Below are positions 55,201 to 64,000 of a stretch of DNA of 64,000 nucleotides, one piece after another. Position numbers and translations under genes: made by a program. How positions within the stretch are numbered: position 1 is the stretch's first letter; each line of letters begins with the position of its first letter. The DNA is from Leisingera sp. M658 (lineage in GTDB: Bacteria; Pseudomonadota; Alphaproteobacteria; Rhodobacterales; Rhodobacteraceae). The DNA is taken from NCBI RefSeq assembly GCF_025144145.1, contig NZ_CP083546.1, forward strand, positions 3,816,001-3,880,000, in the 5' to 3' direction. The notes under the pieces were generated by a model. That model saw nothing but the letters and a program-made list of their open reading frames with translations. It was not told the origin of the DNA and did not search any database.

Positions 55201-56034
55201 ATGGAAACCGTTTCCGAGAACCGTGCCTTTGGCGGCACCCAGGGCGTCTACAAACACGCCAGCAGCGCCACCGGCGGCGACATGACATTCGGCCTGTTCC
55301 TGCCGGAAGAGGCCAAAGACGGCCCGGTGCCGGTGCTGTGGTATCTGTCTGGTCTCACCTGCACCCACGAGAACGCGATGTCCAAGGCGGGCGCCCAGGC
55401 CTGGTGCGCCGAGCAGGGCATCGCCATCGTCTTCCCTGACACCAGCCCCCGCGGCGAAAGCGTGGCGGACGATGACGCCTATGACCTGGGCCAGGGCGCG
55501 GGTTTCTATGTGAACGCCACGCAACAGCCCTGGGCGCCGCATTTCCGCATGTGGGACTATGTGGCAGAGGAACTGCCCGCACTCTTGGGCGAAAAATTTG
55601 CCATCGACCTCAGCCGTCAGGCGATCACCGGTCACTCTATGGGCGGCCACGGCGCGCTGACGCTGGCGATGAACCTGCCGGGCCGCTACAAATCGGTCTC
55701 CGCCTTTGCGCCGATCTGCAACCCCACCGCATCGGATTGGGGCCGCAAGCAGCTGGCCGCTTATCTGGGCGAAGACGAATCCGTCTGGGCCAAACACGAC
55801 GCCGCCCGTCTGATGCAGGAGAAAGGCTTTGACGGCCCGATCCTGATCGACACCGGCACCTCTGACCAGTTCATCGACCTCCTGAAGCCCGAGGCGCTGG
55901 CCCACGCGGTGGCCGAACGCCGCCAGCAGGCCACCCTGCGGATGCAGCCGGGCTATGACCACAGCTATTTCTTCGTGTCCACCTTCATGGAGGAGCATGT
56001 CTCCTTCCATGCCGACGCGCTGTACCAGAACTAA
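55201..56034 (+). CDS. fghA: S-formylglutathione hydrolase
   Basis: A 277-residue esterase-D-type alpha/beta hydrolase. The nucleophile is in 'GHSMGGHGAL', and 'YDHSYFFVSTF' carries the catalytic histidine. It hydrolyses S-formylglutathione to formate in glutathione-dependent formaldehyde oxidation, linking it to formaldehyde from tmm/dmm and sox demethylations. AAGGAG precedes the ATG at 55201. The partner dehydrogenase (adhC/flhA) is not in this window. Confidence 0.95.
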   Translation: METVSENRAFGGTQGVYKHASSATGGDMTFGLFLPEEAKDGPVPVLWYLSGLTCTHENAMSKAGAQAWCAEQGIAIVFPDTSPRGESVADDDAYDLGQGAGFYVNATQQPWAPHFRMWDYVAEELPALLGEKFAIDLSRQAITGHSMGGHGALTLAMNLPGRYKSVSAFAPICNPTASDWGRKQLAAYLGEDESVWAKHDAARLMQEKGFDGPILIDTGTSDQFIDLLKPEALAHAVAERRQQATLRMQPGYDHSYFFVSTFMEEHVSFHADALYQN

Positions 56035-56052
56035 AAGACAAAGGACGCGGCC

Positions 56053-57549
56053 ATGAGTGAAGACTTTGATTATGACCTGATCATCATCGGCTCCGGCCCC
56101 TCGGGCCGCTCCGCTGCCATTCAGGCAGGCAAGCTGCACCGCCGGGTGCTGGTGATCGACCGCAAGGACCGGCTGGGGGGCGTGTCGGTGCACACTGGCA
56201 CCATCCCGTCGAAAACCCTGCGCGAAACCGTGCTGAACCTCTCGGGCTGGCGCGAACGCAGCTTCTATGGCCGTTCCTACCGGGTGAAGGATGACATCCT
56301 TGCCGAGGATCTGAAGGCGCGCCTGCACAAGACCCTGGATCACGAGGTTGACGTGCTGGAACACCAGTTCAACCGCAACCATGTGGACACGCTGATGGGG
56401 CTGGCGAAATTCATCGGCCCGAACGAGGTCGAGGTCGCCACCGAAGCCGGCGAAACCACCCGGCTCACGGCAGAGAAATTTCTGATCTCCACCGGCACCC
56501 GCACCTACCGCCCGGATTACGTGCCGTTCAATGGCCGCACCGTGGTGGACGGCGATGATTTCCTTGAGATGGCGGATATCCCGCGCTCGCTGGTGGTGAT
56601 TGGCGCCGGCGTGATCGGGGTGGAATATGCCACCATGTTCTCGGCGCTTGATGTGCGCGTCACCCTGATTGAGCCGCGCGAGAGCTTCCTTGATTTCATC
56701 GACAAGACCCTGATCCAGGAATTCACCCATCAGATCCGTGAAAACGGCGTTGATCTGCGGCTCGGCTCCGCGGTGGAAACCATCGAAGACGCAGGCGAGC
56801 ATGTCGAAGTGACCCTGGCCAACGGCCGCCATGTGCGGGCTGAAATGCTGCTGTTTGCGGCCGGGCGCCTGGGCGCCACGGCCTCGCTGAATCTCGAGGC
56901 GACCGGGCTGAAGACCGACCACCGCGGCCGCCTCAGTGTTGACCGCAAGACTTACCAGACCGAAGTGCCCCACATCTATGCCGCCGGCGATGTGATCGGC
57001 CATCCGTCGCTCGCCTCCACCTCGCTGCAGCAGGGCCGGGTTGCCGCCTGCCATGCGCTCGACACGCCTACCATGCCCGAAAGCCCCTGGTACCCCTATG
57101 GCATCTACTCGGTGCCGGAAATGTCCACCTGCGGCATGTCCGAGGAAGAGCTGCAGGAGCGCGGCATTCCTTACGAGGTCGGCGTCGCCCGCTTCCGCGA
57201 AACCTCGCGCGGGCATATCATGGGGCTGGAGCACGGCATGCTGAAAATGCTGCTGTCGCTGAAAACCCGCCGGGTGCTGGGCGTCCAGATCGTTGGCGAA
57301 GGCGCAACCGAACTGATCCACATCGGCCAGGCGGTGATGAACCTGCAAGGCACGGTGGACTACTTTGTGCAGAACACCTTCAACTACCCGACCCTTGCCG
57401 AGGCGTACAAAATCGCCGGCCTCGACGCCTTCAACCGGATGCCGATTCCGGAGGAGTTCAAGGTGAAGAAGCACGCCCGCAAGGCTAAGGCCAAACCCGC
57501 CCCCAAGACAGAGACAGCCCCTGAGCCCGAGAAGAAGGCAGCCGAGTGA
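56053..57549 (+). CDS. sthA: Soluble pyridine nucleotide transhydrogenase
   Basis: A 498-residue FAD enzyme that moves reducing equivalents between NADPH and NAD. '[15 protein letters not shown]' is the FAD motif, and '[16 protein letters not shown]' is the region where related disulfide reductases have the redox cysteines; here these are absent, as in true SthA. The C-terminus has an extra Lys/Ala/Pro-rich tail of about 30 residues ('[20 protein letters not shown]'). It follows fghA by 18 bp and overlaps the next gene by 4 bp. Confidence 0.9.
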   Translation: MSEDFDYDLIIIGSGPSGRSAAIQAGKLHRRVLVIDRKDRLGGVSVHTGTIPSKTLRETVLNLSGWRERSFYGRSYRVKDDILAEDLKARLHKTLDHEVDVLEHQFNRNHVDTLMGLAKFIGPNEVEVATEAGETTRLTAEKFLISTGTRTYRPDYVPFNGRTVVDGDDFLEMADIPRSLVVIGAGVIGVEYATMFSALDVRVTLIEPRESFLDFIDKTLIQEFTHQIRENGVDLRLGSAVETIEDAGEHVEVTLANGRHVRAEMLLFAAGRLGATASLNLEATGLKTDHRGRLSVDRKTYQTEVPHIYAAGDVIGHPSLASTSLQQGRVAACHALDTPTMPESPWYPYGIYSVPEMSTCGMSEEELQERGIPYEVGVARFRETSRGHIMGLEHGMLKMLLSLKTRRVLGVQIVGEGATELIHIGQAVMNLQGTVDYFVQNTFNYPTLAEAYKIAGLDAFNRMPIPEEFKVKKHARKAKAKPAPKTETAPEPEKKAAE

Positions 57550-58001
57550 CCGCCCTCTACATCGACGCCGACGCCTGCCCGGTCAAACAAGAGGCCGAGC
57601 GGGTCGCCACCCGCCACGGGCTGCGCATGTTCGTAGTCTCCAACGGCGGGCTGCGCCCCTCGCAGAATCCGCTGGTGGAAAATGTGATCGTGTCTGAGGG
57701 CGCCGATGTCGCCGACATGTGGATCGCAGACCGCTGCGGCCCTGGCGATGTGGTGGTAACGGGCGACATCCCCCTTGCCGCCAAATGCATCGAAGCAGGC
57801 GCACGCGTGCTGCGCCACAACGGCGAGCGGTTTACCGAGGCCAATATCGGCCAGCAACTGGCAATGCGCGACCTGATGGCTGACCTGCGCGCTGCCAATC
57901 CGCTGGGGGCAGGCGGCAGCGGCAAGGGCTTTACCAAGGCCGACCGCTCGCGGTTCCTGGATGCGCTGGAACGCGAGCTAAGGGCAGCAAAACAGGCCTG
58001 A
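57546..58001 (+). CDS. YaiI/YqxD family protein (DUF188)
   Basis: A 151-residue member of the DUF188 family, with the N-terminal '[18 protein letters not shown]', '[20 protein letters not shown]' and '[13 protein letters not shown]' blocks. The fold is PIN-like; no activity is established. It starts at GTG 57546, overlapping the sthA stop by 4 bp, so it is in the same operon. Confidence 0.88.
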   Translation: MTALYIDADACPVKQEAERVATRHGLRMFVVSNGGLRPSQNPLVENVIVSEGADVADMWIADRCGPGDVVVTGDIPLAAKCIEAGARVLRHNGERFTEANIGQQLAMRDLMADLRAANPLGAGGSGKGFTKADRSRFLDALERELRAAKQA

Positions 58002-58083
58002 TTCCGGGTCAAGGATCTGCGGGAGCAGGCCGCCGAAGACCCGGACAGGCGCGTTCAGGGGCAGGAAACAGGAGGGCAACGGC

Positions 58084-59046
58084 ATGAGCGCAGACATAAA
58101 GATCAGCGTCCCCGGCCTGTTCGCCGCCGCCGGTGCCGGCGTTGCATTCTCGGTCATCGACATGATCTTCAAGTTCCTGTCGGGCGACTACCCGCTTTAT
58201 GAAATGGTGCTGTTCCGCTCCGTCATCGCGGTGGCGGTAATGCTTGCCATCATCGTACCGCTGGAGGGCGGCTACCACCTCTTGCGCACCCACCAGCCGA
58301 AACTGCACCTTGCGCGCTGCCTGGTGGTGTTCTTTGCCAATATCTGCTTTTTCACCGGCCTCACCCTGCTGCCGCTGGCAGAGGCAGTAGCGATTGCCTT
58401 TGCCACGCCATTGATCGTCACCGCCCTGTCGGCGCTGTTTCTGGGCGAACGTCCCGGCCCCTGGCGCTGGGGCGCAGTGTTTGCCGGCTTCCTGGGCGTG
58501 CTGATCATCATGCGCCCCGGCGCCGGCAGCTTCCAGGCCGCTGCCATCCTTCCCTTTCTGGGCGCCTGCGGCTATGCCACGCTGCACGTGCTGACCCGCC
58601 GCGCCGGCAGCAGCGAAGCCGGCGCCACGCTCGCATTTTATCCGATGATGGGCTTTCTGATCCTCAGCGCCCTGGGTGGTCTTGCCTTTGGCGACGGCCG
58701 TTTCTCTACCGGCGACAGCCCGGCCTTCGACTTCATCCTGCGCGCCTGGATCTGGCCCGCGCCGCAGGACTGGCCTTATCTGATCGGCGTCGGCATTGCA
58801 GGCTCTGCGGGCGGCTATCTGGTCAGCCAGGCCTACCGCATGAACGAGGCCGCGCTGGCCGCACCGTTTGAGTACATCGCCATGCCGATGTCGGTCCTAT
58901 GGGGCGTGCTGATCTTCAACGAATGGCCCGACCTGCCGGTCTGGCTCGGCAGCGCCCTGATCATCGCCTCCGGCCTGGTCTCCGTCTGGCGCGAGACCCG
59001 CCGCAACCGCCCCGCGCCGCGTCCCCGCCCGCGCGCAGAAGGATAA
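58084..59046 (+). CDS. DMT-superfamily (EamA-type) transporter
   Basis: A 320-residue membrane protein with about ten segments in two EamA repeats ('FKFLSGDYPLYEMVLFRSVIAV' and 'LAEAVAIAFATPLIVTALSALFLGERPG' early motifs, positions ~32-53 and ~98-125). Such carriers export metabolites or drugs. Substrate unknown. It begins a tight run with the HAD, ornithine cyclodeaminase and hydrolase genes (gaps of 5, 29 and -4 bp). Confidence 0.88.
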   Translation: MSADIKISVPGLFAAAGAGVAFSVIDMIFKFLSGDYPLYEMVLFRSVIAVAVMLAIIVPLEGGYHLLRTHQPKLHLARCLVVFFANICFFTGLTLLPLAEAVAIAFATPLIVTALSALFLGERPGPWRWGAVFAGFLGVLIIMRPGAGSFQAAAILPFLGACGYATLHVLTRRAGSSEAGATLAFYPMMGFLILSALGGLAFGDGRFSTGDSPAFDFILRAWIWPAPQDWPYLIGVGIAGSAGGYLVSQAYRMNEAALAAPFEYIAMPMSVLWGVLIFNEWPDLPVWLGSALIIASGLVSVWRETRRNRPAPRPRPRAEG

Positions 59047-59051
59047 GCCAC

Positions 59052-59672
59052 ATGCCCATTGACGCCGTCGTCTTCGACATTGGCCGCGTGCTGATCGAGT
59101 GGGAGCCGGAACGCTTCTACGACAGCCGCATCGGCACGGACCGCCGCCGCCAGCTGTTTGCCCAGGTGCCGCTGCATGAAATGAACCTGAATGTCGACCG
59201 CGGCCACCCCTTCCGAGAGAGTGTTTACGCGCTAGCAGAGCAGCACCCGGAGTGGTCTGAGGAAATCCGCTGGTGGCACGGCTGCTGGCTACAGATGGTC
59301 CCGCGGGCCATCCCCCATTCTGTCCGCCTGATGCAGGGCCTGCAGGCCACAGGCACGCCTGTTTTCGCCCTCAGCAACTTCGGCGCCGAGACCTTTGAGC
59401 TGGCCTGCGGTTCCTATCCGTTCTTGCGTAGCTTTGACCGCACATTTGTCTCTGCCCATTTGAAATGCATCAAGCCAGAGGCGGAAATCTATGCCATTCT
59501 CGAACGTGATACAGGGGTAGCGCCGGACCGGCTGCTGTTCACCGACGACCGCCTAGAGAACATCGAGGCCGCCACAATACGCGGCTGGCAGACCCATCTG
59601 TTCACAACCCCCGCCCTCCTGGCGGCGCGGCTGGTGCAGGCAAAGCTGCTAACAGAACATGAGGCCGCCTGA
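59052..59672 (+). CDS. HAD-family hydrolase
   Basis: A 206-residue HAD phosphatase-like protein. Motif I 'VVFDIGRVLIEWEPER' (about 6-21), motif II 'ALSNFG', motif III lysine in 'HLKCIKPEAEIY' and motif IV 'LLFTDDRLENI' are all seen. The 'FDIGxVLI' type groups with haloacid dehalogenase/epoxide hydrolase-like phosphatases. Substrate unknown. Start ATG 59052, 5 bp after the DMT gene. Confidence 0.88.
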   Translation: MPIDAVVFDIGRVLIEWEPERFYDSRIGTDRRRQLFAQVPLHEMNLNVDRGHPFRESVYALAEQHPEWSEEIRWWHGCWLQMVPRAIPHSVRLMQGLQATGTPVFALSNFGAETFELACGSYPFLRSFDRTFVSAHLKCIKPEAEIYAILERDTGVAPDRLLFTDDRLENIEAATIRGWQTHLFTTPALLAARLVQAKLLTEHEAA

Positions 59673-59701
59673 GACGGCACACGATAAAGGAAGACAGGCA
59701 C

Positions 59702-60619
59702 ATGAGCATCCCATTCATCGGGTTTGACGAGGGCGAAGCGCTGCTCGATTGGATCAGTTTCACGGACGCGCTGGCTGCCAGCCACGATTTGCCCAAGGCC
59801 GGGATCGGCGATACATTCCTCTACCGCGATCCTGACACGCTGCTCAGCCGCTCCGCCTGGATTGACGGCATGGGCCTGGCAGTGAAGACAGCCAACGTCT
59901 TCCCGGGCAACCCCGGCGCAGGCAAGCCGATGATCAACGGTTCCGTCTGCCTCTACTCGGACGCGGACGGCACGCTTGAGGCGCTGGTCGACTTCCACCT
60001 GGTCACCAAGTGGAAGACCGCGGGCGACAGCCTGCTCGGTGCCCTGCGGCTGGCCAACCCCGCCGCCCGCGAAGTGCTGATCGTCGGCGCCGGCACCGTC
60101 GGCGGCTCCCTGATCGAAGCCTTCGGCGCCGGCTTCCCGCAGGCGCAGATCCGGGTCTGGAACCGCACCGGTTCCAAGGCCGGGAACCTCTGTGCCAAAT
60201 ACCCCGGCACCCTCCACGCGCCGGAGCTGGAAACCGCCGTCAGGGCGGCGGATATCATCGTCACCTGCACCATGTCCTCCGAGCCGGTGATCAAGGGCGA
60301 ATGGCTCAGCCCCGGCCAGCACCTCAACCTGATCGGCGCCTACCGCCCCGACATGCGCGAAGCAGACGACGAGGCCCTGAGGCGCGCGCAGATCTTTTGC
60401 GACAGTTTCGATACCACCCTGGACCACATCGGCGAATTCAAGATCCCGCTGGCTGCCGGCACCATCCAGCGCAGCGACGTGCTGGCGGACTTCTATGCCC
60501 TCAGCCGGTTCCAGGCCTATGACCCGGATCGGATCACGCTGTTCAAGAACGGCGGCGGTGCCCATCTGGACCTGATGACCAGCCACCACATCCTGCAGAA
60601 ATGGAAGGCCAAGGCATGA
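59702..60619 (+). CDS. Ornithine cyclodeaminase / mu-crystallin family protein
   Basis: A 305-residue NAD(P)-dependent protein. The nucleotide motif 'EVLIVGAGTVGGSLIEAF' lies at about 121-138. In well-studied ornithine cyclodeaminases the preceding conserved motif has Arg-Thr ('RTAAxS'); here it reads 'TKWKTAGDSLLGA', with lysine in the Arg position. The substrate is therefore uncertain; an imine reductase or amino-acid dehydrogenase role is possible. The stop overlaps the following hydrolase gene. Confidence 0.82.
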   Translation: MSIPFIGFDEGEALLDWISFTDALAASHDLPKAGIGDTFLYRDPDTLLSRSAWIDGMGLAVKTANVFPGNPGAGKPMINGSVCLYSDADGTLEALVDFHLVTKWKTAGDSLLGALRLANPAAREVLIVGAGTVGGSLIEAFGAGFPQAQIRVWNRTGSKAGNLCAKYPGTLHAPELETAVRAADIIVTCTMSSEPVIKGEWLSPGQHLNLIGAYRPDMREADDEALRRAQIFCDSFDTTLDHIGEFKIPLAAGTIQRSDVLADFYALSRFQAYDPDRITLFKNGGGAHLDLMTSHHILQKWKAKA

Positions 60620-61545
60620 TCTGGCTGCTGGTCCTTGTTGTTCTGCTGATCGCCGCCGCGCCTTTCCTGCGCGAACGCCTGCGCAAGCCGATGAACAGCC
60701 AGGCCCGGCAATCCGCCCCCGGCGCCTTCGCGCAGCTCTCCGGCGGGCTGACACACTACCGCTGGTCCGGTCCCTTGCGCGGGCCGGTTGCGGTCTGCGT
60801 GCACGGCCTCACCACACCGTCGTTTGTCTGGGACGGCGTCGCCCGGGGACTGGCCGCCATGGGCTACCGGGTGCTGAGCTATGACCTCTACGGGCGCGGC
60901 TACTCGGACCGCCCGGAAGGGCTGCAGGACAGCCGTTTCTTCACCACCCAGCTGGAACAGCTGCTGCAGGATCAGGAGGTCGGCGATGATTTCACCCTGA
61001 TCGGCTATTCCATGGGCGGCGCCATCGCCACCGCATTTGCCGCCGCTCACCCCACCCGCCTGCGCGAGCTGATCCTGCTGGCGCCGGCCGGCTTCGGCAG
61101 CAGCCAGGGGCGCCTTACCCGGATGATCCGGCATGTGCCGCTGATGGGCAGCTGGCTGATGCACGCGCTCTACCCGGCCCTGCACATCCGCAGCACCGAG
61201 GCCGAGCGCAACCTGCCAACCTCGGTGCCCGGCATCACCGACCTGCAGCAACGCGAGCTGGGCTTTCAGGGCTTCATCCCCGCCGTGCTCACCGCCCTGC
61301 GCGGCATCCTGAACGAAGATTTCACCGATGAGCTGCGCGGCCTGCACAAGGCCGGTGTGCCGGCGCTGGTGATCTGGGGCCAGGACGACGCAGTGATCCC
61401 GCCAAACTCCGCCGGCCGCCTGGCCGAACGCGCCCGCTCGGTCCGCCAGGAGGAAATCCCGGGCGCGGGCCACGGCCTGCCTTACACCCACTCGGACGAG
61501 GTGCTGCAGATCATCGCCGAAAACCACCGCCGCGGCCTGATGTGA
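60616..61545 (+). CDS. Alpha/beta hydrolase, membrane-anchored
   Basis: A 309-residue hydrolase with an N-terminal hydrophobic anchor ('MIWLLVLVVLLIAAAPFL', residues 1-18). The nucleophile serine is in 'GYSMGGAIATA', acid in 'WGQDDAVIP' and histidine in 'GAGHGLPYTHSD'. Substrate unknown. The start overlaps the ornithine cyclodeaminase stop (ATGA), so the two are co-translated. Confidence 0.85.
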   Translation: MIWLLVLVVLLIAAAPFLRERLRKPMNSQARQSAPGAFAQLSGGLTHYRWSGPLRGPVAVCVHGLTTPSFVWDGVARGLAAMGYRVLSYDLYGRGYSDRPEGLQDSRFFTTQLEQLLQDQEVGDDFTLIGYSMGGAIATAFAAAHPTRLRELILLAPAGFGSSQGRLTRMIRHVPLMGSWLMHALYPALHIRSTEAERNLPTSVPGITDLQQRELGFQGFIPAVLTALRGILNEDFTDELRGLHKAGVPALVIWGQDDAVIPPNSAGRLAERARSVRQEEIPGAGHGLPYTHSDEVLQIIAENHRRGLM

Positions 61546-61566
61546 CACCCGCGGATAGGCCCCTTT

Positions 61567-61613
61567 TGCTTCATCTTTGCAGAAATACTCCGGGGTCCGG
61601 GGCTGGCCCCGGT
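61567..61613. repeat. Intergenic hairpin repeat, family 2, copy 2
   Basis: CTTCATCTTTGCAGAAATAC with CCGGGG directly after is followed by the hairpin CCGGGGC (61597-61603) and GCCCCGG (61606-61612). The lead resembles that at 33514. It lies between convergent hydrolase and MFS genes and may also work as a terminator. Confidence 0.5.
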
Positions 61614-61645
61614 CCGGCAGCCGGCATCACAGCAAACCGCCGGCG

Positions 61646-62890
61646 TTACCCCGCCGCCACCGCAGTCCGCAGCGGACGTTCCTTCACCGGCAGATGCACA
61701 ATCGCGCTGAACGCCCCGACACCGACACCGATCCACCACACAAAGGTGTAATCGCCATAAGCGTCATACATCCGCCCGCCCAGCCAGACGCCCAGGAAGC
61801 TGCCCAGCTGGTGGCTGAAAAACACGATCCCGTAAAGCGTGCCCATATAACGCAGCCCGTAGATATGCGCGACCAGGCCTGAGGTCAGCGGCACCGTCGC
61901 CAGCCACATGGACCCCATCGCAACCGAGAAGATGATCACGCTCATGGGGGTGATCGGGAACATGATGAATGCCGCCGCCGCAATCGTCCGCCCGGTGTAA
62001 ATCGCCGCCAGCAGGTATTTCTTGGAATACCGCTTGCCCAGATAGCCCGCCAGCAGCGTGCCGCCCACATTGGCCGCCCCGATCAATGAGATCGCAGCCG
62101 CCCCCAGCGCAGAGGTGGTGGTAATGCCCAATGAGTGCAGCGCCCCGCCCGGCAGGATCGGTCCGCACATCTCGGTCACGAACGCCGGGAAATGCGCTGT
62201 GACAAAAGCCAGCTGATAGCCGCAGCTGAAAAAGCCGAGGAAGATCAGCGTGTAAGACGGGTCCTTGAAAGCCTTCACCAGGATCGCGCCCATGCTCTCT
62301 TCCAGCTCTGCCTTGCCGGCGGTCTCCGGCGCCCGCATCAGCGGCAGCAAGGCAATCAGCGCCAGCACCACACCCGCAAACACCAGAAAAATCGTCTGCC
62401 AGGGCAGAAAGCCCAGCATCCACTCCGCCGTGGGTGCACCGAAAATCTGCCCCGCGGACCCTGCTGCGGTGACAATCGCCAGCGACATCGAGCGGTTCTC
62501 GTCGGAACTCGCCCGCCCGACAACCGCCAGCACCACGCCAAAACCGGTGCCCGCAATGCCAAAGCCCACCAGCCATTCATAGCTTTGCATTTCAAACGGC
62601 GTCGTCGCCCAGGAGCTCAGCACCAGCCCGGCCGCATAGACAATTGCCCCCATGACGATCGCCTTGCGGTCGCCGACCTTCTCGGCGATGGCGCCGAATA
62701 TCGGCTGGCCGATGCCCCAGGCCAGGTTCTGAATGGCAATCGCCAATGAGAACTCCGAGCGCAGCCAGCCGAACTCCTCAGCAATCGGGATCTGGAACAC
62801 CCCGAACGAGGCCCGCACCGCAAAGCTCACCATGATGATAATGCAGCCGACGATCAGAACGGGGGTAAACAGCGGCGCGGGACGGTCCAT
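61646..62890 (-). CDS. Major facilitator superfamily transporter (second)
   Basis: A 414-residue protein with about twelve membrane segments and the MFS loop 'GAIAEKVGDRKAIVMGA'. AGGAG precedes the ATG at 62890 ('MDRPAPLFTPV'). Similar proteins in the oxalate/formate antiporter-like group carry organic acids, but the substrate here is unknown. An inverted repeat lies 70 bp upstream. Confidence 0.85.
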   Translation of the reverse strand: MDRPAPLFTPVLIVGCIIIMVSFAVRASFGVFQIPIAEEFGWLRSEFSLAIAIQNLAWGIGQPIFGAIAEKVGDRKAIVMGAIVYAAGLVLSSWATTPFEMQSYEWLVGFGIAGTGFGVVLAVVGRASSDENRSMSLAIVTAAGSAGQIFGAPTAEWMLGFLPWQTIFLVFAGVVLALIALLPLMRAPETAGKAELEESMGAILVKAFKDPSYTLIFLGFFSCGYQLAFVTAHFPAFVTEMCGPILPGGALHSLGITTTSALGAAAISLIGAANVGGTLLAGYLGKRYSKKYLLAAIYTGRTIAAAAFIMFPITPMSVIIFSVAMGSMWLATVPLTSGLVAHIYGLRYMGTLYGIVFFSHQLGSFLGVWLGGRMYDAYGDYTFVWWIGVGVGAFSAIVHLPVKERPLRTAVAAG

Positions 62891-62959
62891 GGGGTCTCTC
62901 CTGACAGGCCGCGCAACCCTCGGGGAAATTTGCCTCACGGTCAAATCAGGAATATTGCG

Positions 62960-62984
62960 CACATCATTAAGAATTATTGATGTG
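62960..62984. promoter_or_regulatory. Inverted repeat upstream of the second MFS gene
   Basis: CACATCA (62960-62966) and TGATGTG (62978-62984) are exact inverted arms around an AT-rich 11-bp centre. It is 70 bp upstream of the MFS start and 100 bp upstream of the zapE start, so it could be an operator for either divergent gene. Confidence 0.4.
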
Positions 62985-63083
62985 AAGCCGGCACTTCCCG
63001 GCCGCCATCCAATCCTGCACTCTTCCTGCACCTGGGTCACTGCGGCGCTTCCCATCCCCAGCGCCCCGCGCTATCCCTGTCCC

Positions 63084-64000
63084 ATGACCCATCTGACCAC
63101 GCTGTACCGGCAGAAGATCGACGCGGGCGAATTGAAGCCCGATCCGGCCCAGGAGGCCGTGCTTCCCCATTTCGACCGCATCGCCGAAGGGCTGATGGCG
63201 CCGCCGGTGAAACGCGGTTTCTTCCGCAAGGCGGAATATGAACCGGTCCAGGGGCTCTACCTCTGGGGCGGGGTGGGCCGCGGCAAGTCGATGCTGATGG
63301 ATCTGTTTGTCGACAGCCTGGAGGACATCCCCGCCCGCCGGGTGCACTTCCACGCCTTCATGCAGGAAATCCACACCCAATTGCACGAAGCCCGCCAAAG
63401 CGGGGTGGAGGATGCGCTGGCCCCGGTGGCCAAGGCGGTTGCGGACTCGGTGCGCCTGCTGGCCTTTGACGAGATGCAGATCACCGACATCACCGACGCG
63501 ATGATCGTGGGACGCCTGTTCGAGGCGCTGTTTGCCGCCGGCGTCACCGTGATCACAACTTCCAACCGGGTGCCGGACGACCTGTATAAAAACGGGCTGA
63601 ACCGGCAGCTGTTCCTGCCCTTCATTGATCTCATCAAGGTTCAGATGCACGTGCATGAGATGGTCAGCCCGACCGATTACCGCCAGCACCGTCTGACCGG
63701 TGCCCAGGTCTATTTCGCCCCCGTCGATACCGAGGCCCGCGCGCAGATCCGCGCCATCTGGACCGATCTTTCCGGTGGCCCGGCGCAGCCGCTGACGCTG
63801 GAGGTGAAGGGCCGCGAAGTGACCTTGCCCGCCTTCCGCAACGGGGTCGCGCGCGCCGCCTTCTATGATCTGTGCGGCAAGATGCTGGGTCCCGGCGACT
63901 ATCTCGCCATCGCCGAAGAGGTGAAGGTGCTGGTGCTGGAGGACATCCCCCGTCTCTCCCGTAACAACTTCAACGAGGCCCGGCGCTTTGTGACCCTGAT
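63084..64000 (+). CDS. zapE: AFG1/ZapE-family ATPase, N-terminal part (3' end outside window)
   Basis: The first 305 residues of an AFG1-like ATPase are present and the frame runs off the window end. Walker A is in 'LYLWGGVGRGKSMLMD' (about 58-73) and Walker B in 'RLLAFDEMQITDI'; 'TTSNRVPDDLY' is the sensor region. In E. coli ZapE helps late cell division by acting on FtsZ; the mitochondrial relative helps degrade membrane proteins. The start at ATG 63084 is the first in-frame start after the divergent promoter. All visible motifs are intact. Confidence 0.9.
   Translation, partial: MTHLTTLYRQKIDAGELKPDPAQEAVLPHFDRIAEGLMAPPVKRGFFRKAEYEPVQGLYLWGGVGRGKSMLMDLFVDSLEDIPARRVHFHAFMQEIHTQLHEARQSGVEDALAPVAKAVADSVRLLAFDEMQITDITDAMIVGRLFEALFAAGVTVITTSNRVPDDLYKNGLNRQLFLPFIDLIKVQMHVHEMVSPTDYRQHRLTGAQVYFAPVDTEARAQIRAIWTDLSGGPAQPLTLEVKGREVTLPAFRNGVARAAFYDLCGKMLGPGDYLAIAEEVKVLVLEDIPRLSRNNFNEARRFVTL

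Overview
The window looks like chromosomal DNA of a GC-rich marine alphaproteobacterium of the Roseobacter group (Rhodobacterales, close to Leisingera, Phaeobacter or Ruegeria). This is an inference from gene content: trimethylamine monooxygenase, a dmmDABC-type dimethylamine monooxygenase, heterotetrameric sarcosine oxidase, a homoprotocatechuate (hpa) operon, DUF2794, and an Irr-type iron-control box in front of a membrane-bound ferritin. No rRNA, tRNA, CRISPR array, phage or insertion sequence was seen. The first and last genes are cut by the window edges.

Bases 1-14800 form a methylated-amine catabolic region. It starts with dmmD(partial)-dmmA-dmmB-dmmC, which demethylates dimethylamine. 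A cupin-type XRE regulator and a complete Liv-type ABC importer on the minus strand follow. Then come a FadR-type GntR regulator, a second copy of the importer's binding protein that has lost its export signal, trimethylamine monooxygenase (tmm) and a GlxA/AraC-type regulator. Two 14-bp TTGG-N6-CCAA sites sit on the tmm promoter. Formaldehyde from these demethylations could be handled by the S-formylglutathione hydrolase at 55.2 kb, and methylated glycine by the sarcosine oxidase operon soxBDAG at 25.6-30.8 kb.

Bases 14878-25536 form a type I secretion island. A 1750-residue secreted protein, with Asp/Pro repeats, eleven nearly identical 93-residue cadherin-like repeats and a PA14-like module, is encoded head-to-head with two ABC transporter genes and a HlyD-type adaptor. 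Both ABC subunits have abnormal ATPase motifs.

Bases 31051-38485 hold the divergent hpaR regulator and the meta-cleavage operon hpaF-E-D-(PLP decarboxylase)-G-H-I for homoprotocatechuate. The 4-hydroxyphenylacetate hydroxylase genes are absent.

Bases 38.6-64 kb are mostly single genes and short operons: a DUF4139 envelope protein, asd, two MFS transporters, a DUF3095 cyclase-like protein, beta-carbonic anhydrase, an M17 peptidase with an NlpC/P60 hydrolase, an imuB without imuA or dnaE2, a cytochrome c', a TetR regulator divergent from an Irr-box-controlled mbfA, an AEC carrier, fghA-sthA-yaiI, a DMT-HAD-ornithine cyclodeaminase-hydrolase run, and the start of zapE. Three intergenic regions share a dispersed repeat with inverted ends, and two others share a second hairpin repeat.
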